Assembly (NCBI GenBank): GCA_027051995.1 | Contig: JALUFY010000079.1 | Location: forward strand, 1 to 5,495 | DNA: 5,495 nt | Source of the DNA: Hyphomicrobiales bacterium | GTDB taxonomy: Bacteria; Pseudomonadota; Alphaproteobacteria; Rhizobiales; Aestuariivirgaceae | Direction of reading: 5' to 3' | In this document: positions 1 through 5,495 of the stretch, in pieces | Layout of the letters: every line of letters begins with the position of its first letter | Numbering within the stretch: the stretch's first letter is position 1 | Made by a program: the position numbers and the translations under genes | Notes under the pieces: generated by a model | The model's input: only the letters and a program-made list of their open reading frames with translations | Databases searched by the model: none | Told to the model about the DNA's origin: nothing

Positions 1-88
1 ACAGGAATTCGCACCCCCTGCCCCGGCGCACGCCATGATGACAATTTTAACCGGATTTAAAGCATCCCGGGCGCATTATTTCCTCAAT

Positions 89-109
89 CCGGCGGAAGGT
101 TGCCGCCGG
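89..109. other. GC-rich hairpin upstream of the small membrane ORF
   Basis: A perfect 7-bp inverted repeat (CCGGCGG at 89-95 and CCGCCGG at 103-109) encloses a 7-base loop. No T-run follows on the plus strand (the next bases are GAGAAGACAAT), so it is not a canonical intrinsic terminator for a gene entering from the left. It lies 40 bases before the ATG at 149 and could form in that gene's leader RNA or be the remnant of an upstream terminator. In GC-rich DNA such a hairpin can also arise by chance. The function is unknown. Confidence 0.35.
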
Positions 110-148
110 GAGAAGACAATCAATACAACACAGGGGCAGGCGAATCAC

Positions 149-301
149 ATGACGCCGGAATTTTCAGCCAGTTTTCTTCCGCCCATGCCGCTGTCGCGCG
201 TGGCCGCCCATTTCGCCGTCTCCGGCGCGCCGCTGGTCATGGCCGCCGCCGTCATGATTTTCGCCCTGAGCCTGTGGATCGCCAGCCGCTCGCGCGTCTG
301 A
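149..301 (+). CDS. Small single-span membrane protein, hypothetical (50 aa)
   Basis: I do not recognise this peptide. The ORF has 50 codons from an ATG with a moderate Shine-Dalgarno match (GGGGCAGG, its last AGG 8 bases before the ATG). The frame is open further upstream to an ATG at 35, but that part looks non-coding and AT-rich. From about residue 12 on, codon third positions are mostly G or C, as in the neighbouring genes, which favours real coding. Residues about 26-45 (APLVMAAAVMIFALSLWIA) form one hydrophobic helix followed by the basic tail SRSRV, suggesting an inner-membrane peptide with its C-terminus probably in the cytoplasm. Its stop lies 34 bases before the ATG of the carboxypeptidase, and only 7 bases before an alternative GTG, so the two are probably cotranscribed. 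It could instead be a leader ORF or a chance reading frame. Confidence 0.5.
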   Translation: MTPEFSASFLPPMPLSRVAAHFAVSGAPLVMAAAVMIFALSLWIASRSRV

Positions 302-335
302 CGCGGGCGTGCAAAAGCCAGTCAGTGAGTCGCCA

Positions 336-2225
336 ATGCGTCTGTCCATGCCAGGAAAACCGGCCCGCTCCGCCTTCCTCCGCTTCTGCTTTTCGCAAGG
401 GCTGCTGATTCTCTTTGTCGTCATGTGTCTGGCCGGCGCCTTCATCGGCAAGGCGCACGCCCGGCAGGGATTCGCCGCCATCGCCGTGGACGCGCGCACC
501 GGCAAGGTGCTTTATGCGCGCAACGCCGACGCGCCGCGCATTCCCGCCTCGGTCACCAAGGTCATGACGCTTTACATTCTGTTCGGCGAAATCCGCCGGG
601 GGCGCTATGGCCTGGGTTCGCGGCTGATGATCTCGCGCCACGCGGCGGCCCAGCAGCCCTCCAAGCTCGGCCTGCCCGCCGGGCGCACCATCAGCGTGGA
701 CGACGCCATCCGCGTTGTCGTCACCAAGTCGGCGAATGATATCGCCGTGGCCATCGCCGAGAACATCGCCGGATCGGAGAGCGCCTTCGCCCGGCGCATG
801 ACGCGCACGGCGCGGGCCATCGGCATGACGCGCACCATCTTCCGCAACGCCTCCGGCCTGCCCCGGCCGGCGAACGTCACCACGGCGCGCGATCTGGCGA
901 CCCTGGCTTTGCGTCTGCAACGGGATTATCCGCGCCTCTACAAGCGCTATTTCGGCCTGCGTTACGCCCGCTACGGGCGGCGGGTCTTCCGCAATCACAA
1001 CCGGCTGCTTGGCCGGGTGCGCGGCATGGACGGCCTCAAGACCGGCTATACGCGCGCCGCCGGATACAATCTGGCCGCATCGGCCTTGCGCAATGGCAAG
1101 CGTATCGTCGCCGTGGTGCTGGGCGGGCGCACCGGACGGGCCCGCAACGCCTTCATGGCCAGACTCATTGAGCAGATGTTCCGCACGAAACCGCTGCGGC
1201 GGGGCACGCGCATCGCCGCGCTGGCGGGCATGCCGCCGGGCCTGAGCCGCCAGATGGCGCGCCGCATCAGCGCCCCGCGCGCCACTGTCGCGGCCAAAAA
1301 GCCCCCCGCCGCGCGCCCGCGCAAGCGCCCGGCGCAAATCGCCGCGCTTGAGAAGGCGCGCCGGGAGCGGAACAAGGCCGTGCCCGTGCCTGCCGCGCGG
1401 CCCGCCGCTATCGCGCGCAAGACCGCTCGGCCGCCCGCGCCGGAACCTGCTCCGAAACCCAGGGCAAGGCCGGTGGAGGAAATACGGCTGGCGGAACAGC
1501 CGCGCGCGCAAAAGCCGGTTGAGACGGCTCAGGACAAGGCGAAGCAGCCCGCCAATGTCAGCCCTACACCGGCACAAGGCGTGACCTTCGCCAGCGTGCG
1601 CCCCTCCCCCGCCCCCGCGCGGCAGGACGCGCATGACGCACCCGGCAAGGCGGAGGACAAGCCGGAAATTTCCGCGAAAACGAAGGGGCTTTACGCCTCT
1701 CTGGCGGTGCGCCCGGCGAAAGAGCTGGAGGTGGTGAGCGACGCCTCCCATGAAGAGGCCGGGGCCCTGCACACGGCGGATGTGAAACCCGCGCGCGAAA
1801 CCGTCATCGCCAAGACGGACGGGACGCTGACGGCGGATGCCCTGTCATTGCCGGCACGCCGCGCGCCGGGCGTGCGCCTGACGGTGACGGCAAAGCATGA
1901 GAACGCCCTGCCCCTGAAGGATGCTGAAAAGCAAAAGGGGCAGGCCCGGAACGCCGCCATCGCCAGCTATCTGAAGACGTGGAACATCCAGCTTGGCGCG
2001 TTCCCGGCCAGGGAAGGCGCGAAGAAGCGCCTCGACAAGGTGCGCAGGGACTTCCGCCCCTATGTGCGCGGCAAGGCCGCCTTCACGATGGTGTTCCAGA
2101 AGGGCAGCGCCACCTATTACCGCGCCCGCTTCGCCGGGTTCTCTCGCGCCACGGCGCGGCGCGCCTGCCGCGTCCTGAAAAGAAAGGGCGTGGCCTGCTT
2201 TGCCCTCGCCCCGAAGAATTCCTGA
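336..2225 (+). CDS. D-alanyl-D-alanine carboxypeptidase (peptidase S11, PBP5/6-like) with C-terminal SPOR domain
   Basis: This is a periplasmic serine DD-peptidase that removes the terminal D-Ala from peptidoglycan pentapeptides, which limits cross-linking. Counting from the ATG at 336 (629 aa), residues 1-42 are a signal peptide: basic N-region, hydrophobic core about 21-36, cleavage after AHA. The S11 catalytic domain (about 43-285) shows all three penicillin-binding motifs: SVTK with nucleophile S72 and K75, SAN at 132-134, and KTG at 235-237. Residues about 285-540 are a low-complexity linker rich in Pro, Ala, Arg and Lys. A SPOR domain follows (about 545-625, beginning WNIQLGAF); this family binds glycan strands lacking stem peptides and often targets proteins to the septum. 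The PBP5 C-terminal beta domain and amphipathic anchor are not evident, and the protein is far longer than the roughly 400 residues of PBP5. A GTG at 309 in the same frame would add nine residues. I prefer the ATG, which has a weak AGTGAG upstream and gives a more typical signal peptide. The DD-carboxypeptidase assignment is firm; septal targeting is inferred. Confidence 0.95.
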   Translation: MRLSMPGKPARSAFLRFCFSQGLLILFVVMCLAGAFIGKAHARQGFAAIAVDARTGKVLYARNADAPRIPASVTKVMTLYILFGEIRRGRYGLGSRLMISRHAAAQQPSKLGLPAGRTISVDDAIRVVVTKSANDIAVAIAENIAGSESAFARRMTRTARAIGMTRTIFRNASGLPRPANVTTARDLATLALRLQRDYPRLYKRYFGLRYARYGRRVFRNHNRLLGRVRGMDGLKTGYTRAAGYNLAASALRNGKRIVAVVLGGRTGRARNAFMARLIEQMFRTKPLRRGTRIAALAGMPPGLSRQMARRISAPRATVAAKKPPAARPRKRPAQIAALEKARRERNKAVPVPAARPAAIARKTARPPAPEPAPKPRARPVEEIRLAEQPRAQKPVETAQDKAKQPANVSPTPAQGVTFASVRPSPAPARQDAHDAPGKAEDKPEISAKTKGLYASLAVRPAKELEVVSDASHEEAGALHTADVKPARETVIAKTDGTLTADALSLPARRAPGVRLTVTAKHENALPLKDAEKQKGQARNAAIASYLKTWNIQLGAFPAREGAKKRLDKVRRDFRPYVRGKAAFTMVFQKGSATYYRARFAGFSRATARRACRVLKRKGVACFALAPKNS

Positions 2226-2244
2226 AATCCTGTAAGCAGCGCGT

Positions 2245-2287
2245 ATGAAAAAGCCCGGCCTTTCGAGCCGGGCTTTCTCTTTTTCAT
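2245..2287. terminator. Bidirectional intrinsic terminator between convergent genes
   Basis: The stem AAAGCCCGGC (2250-2259) pairs perfectly with GCCGGGCTTT (2267-2276) around a 7-base loop. Flanking ATGAAAAAG (2245-2253) and CTTTTTCAT (2279-2287) are reverse complements of each other. On the plus strand the stem is followed by TTTCTCTTTTTC, and on the minus strand by a run of five T. It can therefore stop transcription of both the carboxypeptidase (stop codon ends at 2225) and lon (stop codon at 2302-2300), which face each other here. Confidence 0.92.
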
Positions 2288-2299
2288 GAAATGCGAAGG

Positions 2300-4741
<2,442 letters not shown>

Positions 4742-4750
4742 GGTCTGTTT

Positions 4751-4757
4751 CTTCCTT
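4751..4757 (-). promoter_or_regulatory. Ribosome binding site of lon, deciding its start
   Basis: AAGGAAG on the minus strand ends nine bases before the ATG at 4741. It is the only good Shine-Dalgarno match in front of any of the in-frame start candidates of lon, and so supports the 813-residue form over the longer versions starting at 4819 or 4909. Confidence 0.8.
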
Positions 4758-4817
4758 GTCTTGCGGCGCCGGCGGGCGGGCGGATTCGCCCCCGAGGCGC
4801 CTTTGGTATTCTCAGCC

Positions 4818-4823
4818 ATTATA
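4818..4823 (-). promoter_or_regulatory. Possible sigma-70-type -10 element (TATAAT) for lon
   Basis: A perfect TATAAT on the minus strand overlaps the in-frame ATG at 4819. Transcription from it would start near 4811 and leave a leader of about 70 bases before the ATG at 4741. The hexamer at the right distance for a -35 (4846-4841, TGGCCG, 17-base spacer) matches TTGACA at only three positions, so this promoter is weak or needs an activator, or the hexamer is a chance match. Confidence 0.4.
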
Positions 4824-4915
4824 GAGAGGTTTCGCGCGAGCGGCCATTGCGCTTTTTCAAAAAGGGCGAAAGACCACACTTCCGGCAAACCAATGGCTGC
4901 TGGCGTCAATGAAGA

Positions 4916-4944
4916 AAATGGGGGGCGAGGCGGCGGGTTTCAAG
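4916..4944 (-). promoter_or_regulatory. Heat-shock (sigma-32/RpoH-type) promoter for lon
   Basis: On the minus strand CTTGAAA (4944-4938) is followed after 14 bases by CCCCATTT (4923-4916). The established E. coli RpoH consensus is CTTGAAA, 13-17 bases, CCCCATNT, so every specified position matches. Transcription would start near 4909 and give a lon leader of about 168 bases. The promoter lies 84 bases downstream of the clpX stop codon and points into lon, a gene known to be RpoH-controlled in E. coli and other proteobacteria. Start site and activity are inferred. Confidence 0.8.
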
Positions 4945-5027
4945 GTAATCGCGAATAATTCTCACCTGTTTCCGGAAGATAAAATCCTTCCCCCGGCCAT
5001 TTCCGGCCAGTGGAAAGACAGTCCGCG

Positions 5028-5495
5028 TCAGGCCGAATCCTTGGCCTCGTCCTTGTCGGCGTAGATGAGCAGCGGCTTGCCCTCGCCTTCCACCACTTCG
5101 GCGGAGATGACCACCTCCTCGACGCCTTCCATGGAGGGCAGATCGAACATGGTGTCCAGCAGGATGCCTTCCAGAATGGAGCGCAGGCCGCGCGCGCCGG
5201 TCTTGCGGGCGATGGCCTTTCTGGCGATGGCCTTCAGGGCGTCCTCGGTGAAGGACAGATCGACATCCTCCATCTCGAACAGGCGCTGATACTGCTTCAC
5301 CAGAGCGTTCTTCGGCGTGGTGAGAATCTGCACCAGGGCGTCCTCGTCCAGATCCTCCAAGGTGGCGATGACCGGCAGGCGGCCGACGAACTCCGGAATG
5401 AGGCCGAAGTTGAGCAGGTCTTCCGGCTCCAGCTCCTTGAGCAGCTCGCCGGTCTTGCGCTCGTCTTCTTCCTTGACCTCGGCGCCGAAGCCGAT
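5028..5495 (-). CDS. clpX: ATP-dependent Clp protease ATP-binding subunit ClpX, C-terminal part (5' end outside window)
   Basis: ClpX is the hexameric AAA+ unfoldase that feeds tagged proteins into the ClpP peptidase. The last 155 codons and the TGA stop are present; the zinc-binding domain, Walker A and Walker B lie beyond the right edge. The fragment opens with IGF (residues 1-3), the loop that docks ClpX onto ClpP. It continues with [10 protein letters not shown] (32-41, arginine finger R39), [10 protein letters not shown] (61-70), [11 protein letters not shown] (96-106, sensor-2 R102) and [10 protein letters not shown] (112-121). The 63-residue distance from arginine finger to sensor-2 equals that in E. 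coli (R307 to R370). The C-terminus KDEAKDSA is short and charged, as is usual. lon follows 286 bases downstream on the same strand; I see no clear intrinsic terminator between them, so some readthrough is possible. No frameshift is seen. Confidence 0.97.
   Translation of the reverse strand: MGFGAEVKEEDERKTGELLKELEPEDLLNFGLIPEFVGRLPVIATLEDLDEDALVQILTTPKNALVKQYQRLFEMEDVDLSFTEDALKAIARKAIARKTGARGLRSILEGILLDTMFDLPSMEGVEEVVISAEVVEGEGKPLLIYADKDEAKDSA

Noticed and set aside
38..79. Possible sigma-70 promoter (ATGACA at 38-43, CATTAT at 74-79)
   Set aside because: The spacing of about 30 bases is far too long, and no acceptable -10 sits 16-18 bases after ATGACA. The stretch is merely AT-richer than its surroundings.
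252..1772. Minus-strand open frame of 506 codons antisense to the carboxypeptidase
   Set aside because: Low-complexity Arg/Gly/Ala translation without motifs, fully explained by the codon bias of the S11-SPOR gene on the opposite strand.
4970..4991. Hairpin after clpX (GGAAG 4974-4978 with CTTCC 4987-4991) and the palindrome TTCCGGAA at 4970-4977
   Set aside because: The stem is only five base pairs and no T-run follows on the minus strand, so it does not qualify as a clpX terminator. An 8-base palindrome alone is weak evidence for an operator.
5208..5240. Apparent short duplication in ClpX ([10 protein letters not shown])
   Set aside because: E. coli ClpX has AIAKKAMARK at the same place, so this is a normal family sequence and not a recent duplication.

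Overview
The window looks like the chromosome of a GC-rich alphaproteobacterium. The evidence is strong G/C preference at third codon positions, the clpX-lon gene order on one strand, a LonA close to alphaproteobacterial Lon proteins in its N-terminal stretch (LPVLPLRDIVVFPHMIVPLF), and a D-Ala-D-Ala carboxypeptidase fused to a SPOR domain. The genus cannot be named from the sequence alone.

Layout. Positions 1-148 are non-coding as far as I can see: an AT-richer stretch, then a GC-rich hairpin. A short ORF for a single-span membrane peptide (149-301, +) comes next. It is followed almost at once by a secreted penicillin-binding protein of peptidase family S11 with a long basic/proline-rich linker and a C-terminal SPOR domain (336-2225, +). 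The carboxypeptidase and lon converge on a symmetrical intrinsic terminator (2245-2287) that should work in both directions. lon (2300-4741, -) encodes a complete LonA protease with all catalytic motifs. The 286-base clpX-lon gap contains a near-consensus heat-shock (sigma-32/RpoH) promoter reading into lon, a possible second TATAAT -10 element, and the lon ribosome binding site. The right edge holds the last 155 codons of clpX (5028-5495, -), beginning inside the ClpP-docking IGF loop.

How the parts work together. ClpX (with ClpP) and Lon are the main soluble AAA+ protein-quality-control machines of the cytoplasm. Their adjacency and the sigma-32-type promoter suggest that lon can be induced by heat or misfolded protein independently of clpX. 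The convergent left-hand unit belongs to a different process, trimming of peptidoglycan stem peptides in the periplasm, probably directed to the division septum by the SPOR domain. I see no insertion sequence, CRISPR array, tRNA or rRNA. Most of the window is ordinary core genome. The points worth a second look are the lon control region, the architecture of the carboxypeptidase, and the small membrane ORF in front of it.
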